A DNA stretch of 35,929 bases from Nocardiopsis sp. ATB16-24 (GTDB lineage Bacteria > Actinomycetota > Actinomycetes > Streptosporangiales > Streptosporangiaceae): positions 1 through 35,929 of the forward strand of contig NZ_JASCXJ010000029.1 of the NCBI RefSeq assembly GCF_030271535.1, in the 5' to 3' direction. Of the stretch, positions 6,577-15,305 are shown piece by piece. The notes beneath the pieces are model-generated. The model was not told where the DNA came from, did not search any database, and saw only the letters and a program-made list of their open reading frames with translations. The position numbers were made by a program, and so were the translations under genes. Position 1 is the first letter of the stretch. The number at the start of each line of letters is the position of its first letter.

Positions 6577-7824
6577 TCAGACGCTCCGACCTCGCAGCGC
6601 CACCAGGTCGGGTTTGCCGGAGGCCAGCAGCGGCAGGAAGTCGCGTACCTCCAGTTCACGCGGTGCCGCGTAGGAGGGCAGCCTCTCACCCACCCAGGCG
6701 CGCAACCGCTCCAGTGAGGGTGGAGCGTCCCGGTCGACAGGCACCACGACGGCGCTGACCCGCTCGCCCCACTCCGGGTCCGGGCGCCCCACCACCACCG
6801 AGTCGGCCACCGCGGGATGCTCCAACAGCAAGGCGTTGACCTGGCCGGGCACCACCTTGTGGCCACCGGTGTTGATCACCTCGTCCACACGTCCGAGTAC
6901 GTGCAGGCGCCCGTCCTCCCCCAGGCGTCCCAGGTCATTGGTGCGCAGCCACCGGACGCCCTCCTCGTCGAGGGTCAGCGCGTCCGGGTCCTCCCGGGCA
7001 CCGGGTGCGAGCCGGTAACCGCTCGACAACACCGGCCCCGCCAGGAGGACGCGTCCCGGTTCCCCGGGGGTCGGCGAGTCCACACGCACGCGCACCCCCT
7101 CCAGTGGAACGCCGTCGTAGACGCAGCCGCCGCAGGTCTCGCTCATGCCGTAGGTGGTCGTGACCCGGACGGACTCGCGGGCCGCCTGGAGCAGGGCCGG
7201 CTCGGCGGCGGCTCCGCCCAACAGGACGGTACGCAGTGGCGACAGGTCGGTTCCGGCCGCCAGCAGGCGTCGAAGCTGGGTGGGGACCAAGGACACGTGC
7301 GGGCGCAGGTCCTCGATCAGTTCCGCCATCGTGTCCGTGGAGAAGGCCGCGTGCACCGCCCGGGTCCCCATGGTCAGCGCGCGGATCATCACCTGGATAC
7401 CGGAGATGTGCCCGGCGGGCAGTACGCACAGCCAGGCGTCCCCGGAGGCGGCGCCGATCCGTGCCACCGAGGCCCGCGCCGAGGACCGCAGCGCGGACGC
7501 GGACAGCTCCACCCCCTTGGGGACGCCCGTGGAGCCGGAGGTGGTGATGACCAGAGCGGTGTCCGCGCGCGCGGGGACACCGCCGTCGAGTCGGGTGACA
7601 CCGTCCACGGTGCGCACGGAGGAGGGGCGCATCGTGGCGAGCAGTTCGCGCACACGGCTCCGCGGTGTCCCCGCAGGGACCGGCAGTAGTGCCGGACCGT
7701 TCCCGTCCAGGGTCTGGGCCAGCAGCTCTTCCAGACGTTCGGGGGCCAGCCCGTGCACCGCCTGCAAGGGACGACCGTCCCGCGGGCGCGTCCCCTCCCC
7801 GTCGAACCCACGTTCACGTACCAC
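6577..7824 (-). CDS. menE: o-succinylbenzoate-CoA ligase MenE
   Basis: This acyl-adenylating enzyme makes o-succinylbenzoyl-CoA from OSB, ATP and CoA in menaquinone synthesis. Its motifs in order are the phosphate-binding TTSGSTGVPKG, the adenine-contact YGMSETCGG, the hinge region RVDEVINTGGHKV, and the C-terminal GKPDLVALR with the catalytic Lys. The protein is about 415 residues, somewhat short for the family, as is usual for actinobacterial MenE. The start is uncertain: I use the GTG at 7824, but no good Shine-Dalgarno is present, and a GTG inside LQAVHGLAPERL is an alternative. The reading frame stays open upstream to 8091, but that extra part overlaps the menB start and is unlikely to be translated. 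It faces menB across 217 bases. Confidence 0.9.
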   Translation of the reverse strand: MVRERGFDGEGTRPRDGRPLQAVHGLAPERLEELLAQTLDGNGPALLPVPAGTPRSRVRELLATMRPSSVRTVDGVTRLDGGVPARADTALVITTSGSTGVPKGVELSASALRSSARASVARIGAASGDAWLCVLPAGHISGIQVMIRALTMGTRAVHAAFSTDTMAELIEDLRPHVSLVPTQLRRLLAAGTDLSPLRTVLLGGAAAEPALLQAARESVRVTTTYGMSETCGGCVYDGVPLEGVRVRVDSPTPGEPGRVLLAGPVLSSGYRLAPGAREDPDALTLDEEGVRWLRTNDLGRLGEDGRLHVLGRVDEVINTGGHKVVPGQVNALLLEHPAVADSVVVGRPDPEWGERVSAVVVPVDRDAPPSLERLRAWVGERLPSYAAPRELEVRDFLPLLASGKPDLVALRGRSV

Positions 7825-7971
7825 GACCGACAGGGTACGCCCATGGGCGGGGAGCCCGCCCTTGGACCACGGGGTCGCTCCCGCCTGTGAGGGGTACGGG
7901 TCTTCACGCGGCCGGGCGTCGTGCTGCGGCGGGGGCGGGCCCGCGTGTCCCGGTTCGCCTGGCACAATGCG

Positions 7972-8002
7972 TAGGGTTGGCGCTTGGACGTGGTCCACGT
8001 CC
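7972..8002 (+). promoter_or_regulatory. menB promoter element and 17-bp palindrome
   Basis: TAGGGT at 7972-7977 resembles an actinomycete -10 box. Nine bases later comes the palindrome GGACGTGG-T-CCACGTCC (7986-8002), eight perfect pairs around one base. It would sit at or just after the transcription start and 40 bases before the menB GTG, the usual place for a repressor site. No regulator is identified. Confidence 0.45.
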
Positions 8003-8041
8003 ACTCCGTCCCCAGTGTCCCCGTGAGGAGAAGTAGTAGCC

Positions 8042-8881
8042 GTGAGCAGCGTGATCGACTGGCAGCGGTCGGGCGAATATTCCGACATCATCTACGAGAC
8101 CGCGGAGGGCATCGCCAAGATCACGATCAACCGCCCCGAACGGCACAACGCCTTTCGTCCCCAGACGCTGTTCGAACTACAGGACGCCTTCAACCTCGCC
8201 CGCGACGACTCCGAGGTCGGCGTGATCATCCTCACCGGTGCCGGGGACCAGGCCTTCTGCTCCGGTGGCGACCAGAAGATCCGCGGCGAGGACGGCTACA
8301 TGGGCGATGACGCGGTGGCCCGCCAGGGCATCGGTCGCCTCAACGTGCTCGACCTTCAGGTGCAGATCCGTCGTACGCCCAAGCCCGTCATCGCCATGGT
8401 CGCGGGCTGGTGCGTCGGAGGCGGCCACGTGCTCCACGTGTGCTGCGACCTGACCATCGCCGCCGACAACGCCAAGTTCGGGCAGACCGGGCCCAAGGTC
8501 GGTTCCTTCGACGGCGGATACGGCTCCTGGTTGCTCGCCCAGACCGTCGGCCTGAAGAAGGCCCGCGAGATCTGGTACCTGTGCCGCCAGTACGACGCCC
8601 AGGAGGCCCTGGACATGGGCCTGGTCAACACCGTCGTGCCGCTGGCGGACCTGGAGAAGGAGACCGTGTCCTGGGCGCGCGAGATGCTGGAGAAGTCCCC
8701 TCTGGCCCTGCGCATGCTCAAGGGCGCCATCAACGCGGTCAGCGACGGCGCGGCGGGTATGCAGCAGTTCGCCGGTGACGCCACGATGCTCTACTACATG
8801 AGCGAGGAGGCGCAGGAGGGCCGCGACGCCTTCAAGGAGAAGCGCCGCCCGGAGTTCGACAAGTTCCCGCGCCGACCGTGA
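8042..8881 (+). CDS. menB: 1,4-dihydroxy-2-naphthoyl-CoA synthase MenB
   Basis: This crotonase-fold enzyme closes the second ring of the menaquinone head group, turning OSB-CoA into DHNA-CoA. The 279 residues carry RPERHNAFRP, the oxyanion-hole region GDQAFCSGGDQ, and QTGPKVGSFDGGYGSWLLAQ with the active-site Asp. The C-terminus GRDAFKEKRRPEFDKF is close to the E. coli enzyme. The GTG start has GAGGAG ten bases upstream. menC follows with a four-base GTGA overlap, so the two are translationally coupled. Confidence 0.97.
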   Translation: MSSVIDWQRSGEYSDIIYETAEGIAKITINRPERHNAFRPQTLFELQDAFNLARDDSEVGVIILTGAGDQAFCSGGDQKIRGEDGYMGDDAVARQGIGRLNVLDLQVQIRRTPKPVIAMVAGWCVGGGHVLHVCCDLTIAADNAKFGQTGPKVGSFDGGYGSWLLAQTVGLKKAREIWYLCRQYDAQEALDMGLVNTVVPLADLEKETVSWAREMLEKSPLALRMLKGAINAVSDGAAGMQQFAGDATMLYYMSEEAQEGRDAFKEKRRPEFDKFPRRP

Positions 8882-9861
8882 GGGGCTCCGACCCCGACAC
8901 CGCGGAGGCCTCCGCCTCCGGGCGCGCGTTCGCCATAGGCCTGCGCAACCGTTTCCGCGGTATCACCGTCCGTGAGGGCATGCTCGTGCGCGGCCCCGTC
9001 GGGTGGGGCGAGTTCTCACCCTTCGCCGAGTACGGGCCGCGTGAGTGTTCCCGCTGGTGGGCGGCCTGCCACGAGGCCGCCCACCAGGGCTGGCCCGCAC
9101 CCGTGCGCGACCGGGTCCCGGTCAACGTGACCGTTCCCGCCGTGGCCCCCGAACGCGCCCACGCGATCGTCTCCGCGGGCGGGTGCGCCACGGCCAAGGT
9201 CAAGGTGGCCGAGCCCGGGCAGGACCCGGCCGAGGACCTGGCACGTGTGGAGGCGGTCCGCGACGCCCTGGGCCCCTCGGGCAGGGTTCGGGTGGACGCC
9301 AACGGCGCCTGGGACGTCGACACCGCCGTGCATATGGTGCGCGCCCTGGACCGGTTCGACCTGGAGTACGTCGAACAGCCCTGCGCGACACTGGACGAAC
9401 TCGCCGCCGTGCGCCGCCGTGTCCAGGTGCCGGTGGCCGCCGACGAGTCGATCCGCAGGGCCGAGGACCCGCTGAAGGTGCGCGCCGCCGACGCCGCCGA
9501 CATCGTCGTTCTCAAGGTCCAACCGTTGGGCGGGGTGCGTGCCGCGCTGCGCGTGGCCGAGGCGTGCGGCCTGCCCGTGGTGGTCTCCAGCGCGGTGGAG
9601 ACCTCGGTCGGCCTGGCCGCGGGGGTGGCCCTGGCCGCCGCCCTGCCGGAGCTGCCCTACGCCTGCGGACTGGCCACCATGCAGATGCTGACCGCCGACG
9701 TCACCGACGAGCCCCTGTCGCCCGAGCGGGGATTCCTGCCGGTGCGTCCGGTGGAGGTGGACGAACGTCGTCTGCGCGCGGTGGAGGTCGACCCCACCGC
9801 GTGGCGGGAGCGCGCCGCGGCCGCCCGGAACGCGGCGGACGGGGCCCTGGGCACCGGATGA
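8878..9861 (+). CDS. menC: o-succinylbenzoate synthase MenC
   Basis: This enolase-superfamily enzyme dehydrates SHCHC to o-succinylbenzoate. The 327 residues show the barrel catalytic set in order: TAKVKV (first Lys pair), VDANGAW (metal Asp), EYVEQP (metal Glu), AADES (metal Asp) and VLKVQP (second Lys). The start GTG overlaps the menB stop by four bases (GTGA). About 190 gene-free bases separate it from menD on the same strand. No strong terminator lies between, so menD may be co-transcribed or have its own start. Confidence 0.95.
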   Translation: MRGSDPDTAEASASGRAFAIGLRNRFRGITVREGMLVRGPVGWGEFSPFAEYGPRECSRWWAACHEAAHQGWPAPVRDRVPVNVTVPAVAPERAHAIVSAGGCATAKVKVAEPGQDPAEDLARVEAVRDALGPSGRVRVDANGAWDVDTAVHMVRALDRFDLEYVEQPCATLDELAAVRRRVQVPVAADESIRRAEDPLKVRAADAADIVVLKVQPLGGVRAALRVAEACGLPVVVSSAVETSVGLAAGVALAAALPELPYACGLATMQMLTADVTDEPLSPERGFLPVRPVEVDERRLRAVEVDPTAWRERAAAARNAADGALGTG

Positions 9862-10051
9862 GCGGACCGCGTCGAGGTCGGGCGGTGAGGACGGGCGCCC
9901 GGCCGGAGAGGCCGACGCGGTGATCTCGGGGCGCGAATGTGTCAGGGGTGACACGGGGGCGCGTTCGCTTCGCACGTCGAGTGGGGGTTGACTGTAGGGG
10001 CCGAGTCCACATGGTGATACTTGGTACATATTGAGACGATCGAGAGAATTG

Positions 10052-11764
10052 ATGAACCCGTCTACCGCTCTGGCTCGGATCCTGGTCGACGAACTGGTCC
10101 GCTGCGGTCTGGCCGAGGCCGTCGTCGCGCCGGGTTCGCGCTCGACGCCCCTGGCCCTGGCCCTGGTCGCCCACCCCGACGTCAGGGTGCACGTGCGCAT
10201 CGACGAGCGCTCGGCCTCCTTCCTCGCCCTCGGGCTGGCCCGGGTCTCCCGACGCCCGGTCGCGGTGGTGTGCACCTCCGGTACGGCCGCCGCCAACTTC
10301 CACCCCGCGGTGTTGGAGGCCGACGAGAGCGGGGTGCCGTTGCTGGTACTGACCGCCGACCGGCCCCCGGAGCTCCGTGGTACGGGAGCCAACCAGACCG
10401 TGGACCAGATCGGACTGTACGGCGGAGCGGTGCGCATGTTCACCGAGGTCGGCACGCCCGACCCGGTGCCCGGGATGGTCGCCTACTGGCGGTCGCTCGC
10501 CTGCCGGGCGTGGGCCTCGGCGATGGGCGGGCGTCCGGGCCCGGTCCACCTCAATCTGGCCTTTCGCGATCCGCTCACCCCCGACGTCGACACCGGCCCC
10601 TGGCCCGAGTCGCTGGAGGGGCGCGGTGGGGGAGGCCCCTGGACCGCACGGCCCGGCCCGTTCACCGCACCCGCCCCGTTCTCGTTGCCCGACGTCGAAC
10701 GCGGCGTCATCGTGTGCGGTGACGGCGACTACGATCCCGCGCCGTTCCTGACACTGGCCGAGCTGACGGGGTGGCCCCTGTTGGCGGAGCCCACCTCCAA
10801 CGCCCGCCGCGCGGGCGCGATCTCCACCTACCGACACCTGCTGGCCTCCCCGCGTCTGGCCTCGGGCCCGGCGCCGGAACTGGTGGTGAGCGTGGGGCGG
10901 CCCAACCTGTCCCGGCAGATCCTGGCGTTCCTGCGCAGGGCCGAGCGGCACGTGGTGGTCAGCGCGGGCGCCTTGGGCGATCCGGCCGCGGGCGTGCCCA
11001 ACGCCTTCTCCGATCCGGCGCGCACGGCCACCGACGTGGTGGCCGCCGTCTCGCCCCCCGCCGGACTCGACTCCGCCTTCCCCAGGAGCACCGACTGGTC
11101 CAGGACCTGGCGGAGGGCCGAGTGGGCGGCACGCGCCGCGGTGGACGCGGTGCTGGACGAGGAGGAGGCTCTCAGCGAGCCGCGTCTGGCCCGCGACCTG
11201 GTCGCGCACGTGGCCGCCGGTTCCCTGCTCTTCGCCGGATCGAGCATGCCCATCCGCGACCTGGACGCCACCATGCACGCCAGGTGCGGGGTGCGGCTGG
11301 TCGGCAACAGGGGGGTGAGCGGGATCGACGGGACGGTCTCCACCGCGATCGGTGCCGCGCTGGCCCACCAGAGGGACGGTGGCGGAGCGGCCTACGCGCT
11401 CCTGGGCGACCTGGCCGTGCTGCACGACCAGAACGGGCTCGTCATCGGTGCCCAGGAGCCGCGTCCGGACCTGGCGGTCGTGGTGGTCAACAATGACGGG
11501 GGCGGTATCTTCTCCGGCCTGGAGCAGGCCGGGCACCCCGCCTTCGAGAGGGTGTTCGGCACACCGCACGGCATATCCATGGAGCGGGTGGCGGCCATGG
11601 CCGACCTTTCCTACACCCGTCTGGAATGGGCCACCGACCTGCCCAAGGCCCTGTTGGGGGAGGGGCTGCGCCTGATCGAGGTGTGCACGCGGCGCTCCGA
11701 CGGCACCGCCCTGCGCCGCCGGATACAGGGTGCGGTGGACGCCGCGGTGGACGAGGTGCTCTGA
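10052..11764 (+). CDS. menD: SEPHCHC synthase MenD
   Basis: This thiamin-diphosphate enzyme joins isochorismate with 2-oxoglutarate, the committed step to menaquinone. The 570 residues include VVAPGSRSTPLALAL, the cofactor-activating Glu in HVRIDERSASFLALGLA, and VVCTSGTAAANFHPAV. The C-terminal cofactor domain has GNRGVSGIDGTVSTAIG and GDLAVLHDQNGL followed by VVVVNNDGGGIFS. I start at the ATG at 10052, which gives the usual NPSTALARILVDELVRCG opening. A GC hairpin at 11786-11807 follows. Confidence 0.97.
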   Translation: MNPSTALARILVDELVRCGLAEAVVAPGSRSTPLALALVAHPDVRVHVRIDERSASFLALGLARVSRRPVAVVCTSGTAAANFHPAVLEADESGVPLLVLTADRPPELRGTGANQTVDQIGLYGGAVRMFTEVGTPDPVPGMVAYWRSLACRAWASAMGGRPGPVHLNLAFRDPLTPDVDTGPWPESLEGRGGGGPWTARPGPFTAPAPFSLPDVERGVIVCGDGDYDPAPFLTLAELTGWPLLAEPTSNARRAGAISTYRHLLASPRLASGPAPELVVSVGRPNLSRQILAFLRRAERHVVVSAGALGDPAAGVPNAFSDPARTATDVVAAVSPPAGLDSAFPRSTDWSRTWRRAEWAARAAVDAVLDEEEALSEPRLARDLVAHVAAGSLLFAGSSMPIRDLDATMHARCGVRLVGNRGVSGIDGTVSTAIGAALAHQRDGGGAAYALLGDLAVLHDQNGLVIGAQEPRPDLAVVVVNNDGGGIFSGLEQAGHPAFERVFGTPHGISMERVAAMADLSYTRLEWATDLPKALLGEGLRLIEVCTRRSDGTALRRRIQGAVDAAVDEVL

Positions 11765-11785
11765 AGGGCCCACACCACCCGTGAC

Positions 11786-11807
11786 GAGGCCGGCTCCGGC
11801 CGGCCTT
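11786..11807 (+). terminator. Stem-loop terminator after menD
   Basis: GAGGCCGG (11786-11793) pairs with CCGGCCTT (11800-11807), with one G-T wobble, around a six-base loop. It starts 22 bases after the menD stop. Confidence 0.6.
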
Positions 11808-11929
11808 CGAGACGGCGCCGCCTGGGGCGTGGCGCTTGAATCGGAGGGGCCGATGGGTCATGATCACCCCGGGCGTTGACTCTGCGCTCCCTTGTGATGG
11901 CCGAGAGTCAGATCGTGGGGTGGGTCGGA

Positions 11930-11962
11930 GTTGTCAAGGCGTTCACTCCGGCTTCACCCGGG
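11930..11962 (+). promoter_or_regulatory. PHO box (PhoP binding site) upstream of phoX
   Basis: Two adjacent 11-base direct repeat units, GTTCACTCCGG (11941-11951) and CTTCACCCGGG (11952-11962), match the Streptomyces PhoP unit pattern (G, G/T, TCA, pyrimidines, then GC). A weaker third unit, GTTGTCAAGGC, lies in phase just before them at 11930-11940. The site is 130 bases ahead of the phoX GTG. Phosphate-starvation induction through PhoR-PhoP follows from the known role of such boxes. The rest of the 327-base gap between menD and phoX holds the menD terminator and no gene. Confidence 0.75.
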
Positions 11963-12091
11963 CGCGTGCAACCTCGGCCAGGGTCGAAACCGACCGGTGG
12001 GACGACCCGCCGCACAGGACAGACCGCGCGCTCCGGTCCGCCCCGCACAGGCCGGGGCACGCGGACACAGCACGATCCCCGAGGAGAAGGT

Positions 12092-14116
12092 GTGCCCCGA
12101 TCCGCGCCCCGTCGCCGCCCGCTGCCGTTGATCGATCAGGTCGGGGGCGGTCGTTCCCGCGCCACATGCCGACTGCGCTGCGGTGACGCCTGCTTCCATC
12201 CCGCTCCCAACACCAGCGACAATCCCTACTTCGGTGACATCCTCGCCAAGGTGCTGTCCCGCCGCTCGGCGTTGCGCGCCGGCGCGGTCACCGCCGGGGC
12301 CGGGGCTCTGGGCCTCTCCGCGCTCGGACAGGCCGTCGCCGACCCCCGCGGCCCGGGACGTCCCCACCCCGCGCCGCGGCCGACCTTCGTCGCCGTCCGG
12401 CCCAACAACGACGACAAGGTCACCGTCCCCCAGGGCTACGACCATCACGTCATCATCCGCTGGGGCGACCCCGTCCTGCCCGGAGCCCCGGAGTTCGACG
12501 TCCACGACCAGAGCGCCGAGGCCCAGTCCCGACAGTTCGGCTACAACTGCGACTACGTCGGTTTCCACCAACTGGACGACGACCACGCCCTGATGTGGGT
12601 CAACCACGAGTACACGAACGAGAACCTGATGTTCCCCGGCTACACCGACGGCGACTCCGCGACCGAGGAACAGCTCAGGATCGCCATGGCCGCCCATGGT
12701 GGGAGCATCGTCGAACTGGAGCGCGAGGGCGACACCGGCAAGTGGGTGCTGTCCGAGGGCGAGCGCCGCTTCAACCGTCGGATCACCGCCACCACCCCCC
12801 TGCGCCTGACCGGGCCCGCCGCCGGACACGAACTGCTCAGGACCGCGGAGGACCCCACCGGGACCCTGGTCAGGGGCATGCTCAACAACTGCGCGGGCGG
12901 CATGACCCCCTGGGGCACCTTCCTCAGCGGGGAGGAGAACTTCCACCAGTACTTCGGCGGTGCCCCCGCCACAGAGGAGAGCGCCCGCTACGGGTTGGGC
13001 ACGGGCCCCTCCGACCGCCGCTGGGACCGGATCGAGGAGCGCTTCGACCTGTCCCGACACCCCAACGAGGCCAACCGCTTCGGCTACATCGTCGAGATCG
13101 ACCCGCTCGACCCCGACTCCGAGCCGAGAAAGCGCACCATGCTCGGCCGCTTCAAACACGAGGGCGCCACCACGCGCCTGGCCCAGGACGGTCGCGTGGT
13201 CGCCTACATGGGCGACGACGAGCGCTTCGACTACATCTACAAGTTCGTCAGCGCCAAGAGGTACGTCGAAGGTTCCCGACGCCACAACCTCACCCTGCTG
13301 GACACGGGAACGCTGTACGTGGCCCGCCTGAGCGGTGACAGCCCCGCCGAGGAGATCGACGGCTCGGGCACCCTGCCCGCCGACGGCGAGTTCGGCGGGA
13401 CCGGTGAATGGGTCCCTCTGTGTTCGGACACCGAGAGCTTCGTCGACGGGTTCGGCGTCGCCGAGGTCCTGGTGTACACCCGCCTGGCCGCCGACGCGGT
13501 GGGCGCCACCAAGATGGACCGTCCCGAGGACTTCGAACCCAGCCCCGTCACCGGCAAGGTCTACTGCGCGCTGACCAACAACTCCGCCCGGGAGCCCGGA
13601 CAGGCCGACGAACCCAACCCCCGCGGCCCCAACCGCCACGGTCACGTCCTGGAGATCGTGGAGGAGGGCGACGACGCCGCGGCCACCGGGTTCACCTGGA
13701 ACGTGCCCCTGGTGTGCGGCGACCCCGAGGACGAGGACACCTACTACGCGGGCTTCGACAAGTCCAGGGTCATGCCGATCTCGGCGCCGGACAACCTCAC
13801 CTTCGACAAGGACGGCAACCTGTGGATCTCCACCGACGGTCAGCCGGGCGCCCTGGGGATCAACGACGGTCTGCACGTGATGCCCGTCGAGGGCCGCTTC
13901 CGAGGAGAACTGAGGACCTTCGCCACCGTTCCGGTGGGGGCCGAGGCGTGCGGCCCCTTCATCACCAAGGACGGCAGGACGGTGTTCCTGGCACCGCAGC
14001 ATCCGGGTGAGGGCGGCACCTTCGAGGAGCCCACCAGCACGTGGCCCGACGGGGACATGCCGCGTCCGTCCGTGGTATGCATCTGGCACACCGCCGGTCG
14101 TGAGGTGGGCGGGTAG
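12092..14116 (+). CDS. phoX: PhoX-family alkaline phosphatase (DUF839), Tat-exported
   Basis: The 674-residue secreted phosphatase belongs to the PhoX family, Fe/Ca enzymes that release phosphate from organic esters. A twin-arginine signal, SRRSALRAGAVTAGAGALGLSAL, lies unusually far in (about residues 53-75), as in Streptomyces PhoX proteins. Before it comes the family's Cys-containing opening CRLRCGDACFHPAPNTSDNPYFGDI. Later motifs include WGDPVLPG, GFHQLDDDHALMWVNHEY, NNCAGGMTPWGTFLSGEEN, GRFKHEGATT and DNLTFDKDGNLWISTDGQ. The GTG at 12092 follows GGAG at five bases; the long reading upstream crosses the PHO box and is rejected. It should be induced by low phosphate. Confidence 0.92.
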   Translation: MPRSAPRRRPLPLIDQVGGGRSRATCRLRCGDACFHPAPNTSDNPYFGDILAKVLSRRSALRAGAVTAGAGALGLSALGQAVADPRGPGRPHPAPRPTFVAVRPNNDDKVTVPQGYDHHVIIRWGDPVLPGAPEFDVHDQSAEAQSRQFGYNCDYVGFHQLDDDHALMWVNHEYTNENLMFPGYTDGDSATEEQLRIAMAAHGGSIVELEREGDTGKWVLSEGERRFNRRITATTPLRLTGPAAGHELLRTAEDPTGTLVRGMLNNCAGGMTPWGTFLSGEENFHQYFGGAPATEESARYGLGTGPSDRRWDRIEERFDLSRHPNEANRFGYIVEIDPLDPDSEPRKRTMLGRFKHEGATTRLAQDGRVVAYMGDDERFDYIYKFVSAKRYVEGSRRHNLTLLDTGTLYVARLSGDSPAEEIDGSGTLPADGEFGGTGEWVPLCSDTESFVDGFGVAEVLVYTRLAADAVGATKMDRPEDFEPSPVTGKVYCALTNNSAREPGQADEPNPRGPNRHGHVLEIVEEGDDAAATGFTWNVPLVCGDPEDEDTYYAGFDKSRVMPISAPDNLTFDKDGNLWISTDGQPGALGINDGLHVMPVEGRFRGELRTFATVPVGAEACGPFITKDGRTVFLAPQHPGEGGTFEEPTSTWPDGDMPRPSVVCIWHTAGREVGG

Positions 14117-14120
14117 TCGC

Positions 14121-14156
14121 CGCCCCTCCGCGAGAGGCGAACGGGACCCTCGGTCC
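14121..14156 (+). terminator. Two small hairpins after phoX
   Basis: CGCCCCTC (14121-14128) pairs with GAGAGGCG (14132-14139) with one mismatch. GGACC (14144-14148) pairs with GGTCC (14152-14156). They directly follow the phoX stop at 14116 and probably end its transcript. Confidence 0.4.
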
Positions 14157-14185
14157 GTCCCTCACCTTCGAGGGTGGGAACGGGC

Positions 14186-14200
14186 CGACGGTCACCGTCG
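14186..14200 (+). repeat. 15-bp palindrome before the asparaginase gene
   Basis: CGACGGT-C-ACCGTCG is a perfect dyad 48 bases upstream of the GTG at 14248. It could be an operator or a small leader hairpin; nothing else identifies its function. Confidence 0.3.
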
Positions 14201-14247
14201 CCCCACGGCGGCGACACCTGTCAGCGCGACCTTTCACGGAGGCAGCA

Positions 14248-15252
14248 GTGCCGGATCTCGTCCTGTTGAGCACCGGTGGGACCATCGCCACCACGTCCAC
14301 CGAAGCGGGGCGGGTCGTCGGGGTGGACGCCAAGACGCTACTGCGTTCGGCCGAAGGCCACTGGGACTCCGGTGCCGTACGGGTCCGGGCACTGGACGTC
14401 AAGCGGCTGGTCAGCTTCGCGGCGACCACCGAGGACGTCCTGGACCTGGCACGCGCGGTGCGCGCCGCCTCGGCGGAGGCAGACGGGATCGTCGTGACCC
14501 ACGGGACCGACTCCATGGAGGAGGCGGCCTTCCTCGTCTCGCTGACCCATGAGGGAGAGGTGCCCGTGGTCTTCACCGGAGCGCAAAGACCCTTCGACGA
14601 CACCGCCCCCGACGGACCCCGCAACCTGGCCTCCGCCCTGCGCTGGGCCGCCTCCTCCGAAGCGAGGGGCACCGGTGTGAGCGTGGTGTTCGACGACAAG
14701 GTCCTGCCCGTGGTGGGGGTCCGCAAGGTCCACACCCTGGCCCTGTCCGCCTTCGCCGCGCCCGGGCGCGGCCCCATCGCGACGGTCGACGAGGCGGGGG
14801 TCCGTCTGCACGCCCGCCCATCCGTCGCCCCCGCGCTCCTCTCCCTCGACGTGGAGCGTCTTCCCCGCGTGGACGTGATCGGACAGTACCTGGGCGCGGA
14901 CGCCGTCGCCCTGGAAGCGGCATTGGCCTGCGGAGCCCGGGGGTTGGTGGTGGCCGGTTTCGGCGCCGGTAACACCGCCCCCGACGTGACGGAGGCCTGT
15001 CTGGCGCTGCTCGACGAGGGCTTCCCCGTCGCCGTGGCGAGCCGTGTCGGTTCCGGAGCGGTGCTCGGGCTCTACTCCGGTGGCGGAGCCGACCTGCTGC
15101 GGGCCGGGGCGATCCCCGCGGGCGACCTCTCCCCCTGGCAGACGCGTCTGCTGCTCGCGGCGGCCCTGACCCGCACGGCCGGCCAGGACGGCCCCGGCAC
15201 GGTCGAGACCTGCCGACGCTGGTTGGAGCAGGTCGGAGCCGTCGCTCGGTGA
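14248..15252 (+). CDS. L-asparaginase
   Basis: The 334-residue asparaginase/glutaminase-superfamily enzyme hydrolyses L-asparagine to aspartate and ammonia. The first catalytic Thr is in LLSTGGTIATT near the N-terminus. The second motif, VVTHGTDSMEEAAFLV, supplies the Thr-Asp pair. The Lys of the triad is probably that of VVFDDKVLPVVGVRK. There is no signal peptide, so it is cytoplasmic. The GTG has GGAGG five bases upstream. The deacetylase gene at 15306 follows after 53 bases on the same strand, implying one operon and a possible joint role in amide nitrogen use. Glutaminase activity cannot be excluded. Confidence 0.9.
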   Translation: MPDLVLLSTGGTIATTSTEAGRVVGVDAKTLLRSAEGHWDSGAVRVRALDVKRLVSFAATTEDVLDLARAVRAASAEADGIVVTHGTDSMEEAAFLVSLTHEGEVPVVFTGAQRPFDDTAPDGPRNLASALRWAASSEARGTGVSVVFDDKVLPVVGVRKVHTLALSAFAAPGRGPIATVDEAGVRLHARPSVAPALLSLDVERLPRVDVIGQYLGADAVALEAALACGARGLVVAGFGAGNTAPDVTEACLALLDEGFPVAVASRVGSGAVLGLYSGGGADLLRAGAIPAGDLSPWQTRLLLAAALTRTAGQDGPGTVETCRRWLEQVGAVAR

Positions 15253-15305
15253 CACGACCTCACGAACCCGGCATCGGTCCGGAGGAGAACGGAAGGGACA
15301 GCGTC

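Noticed and set aside
7825..8091. N-terminal extension of MenE
   Set aside because: The frame is open to 8091, but this part has no family likeness, is Pro/Arg-rich and overlaps the menB promoter and start.
9988..10030. menD promoter from TTGACT at 9988
   Set aside because: The nearest -10-like hexamers are 21-22 bases away, too far for a normal spacer, so I do not list it as a feature.
9701..11773. Long - strand open frame of 690 codons
   Set aside because: It lies opposite menD and has Gly, His, Arg and Gln-rich shadow composition.
11954..14089. Long - strand open frame of 711 codons
   Set aside because: It lies opposite phoX, has no recognisable domain, and would cover the PHO box.
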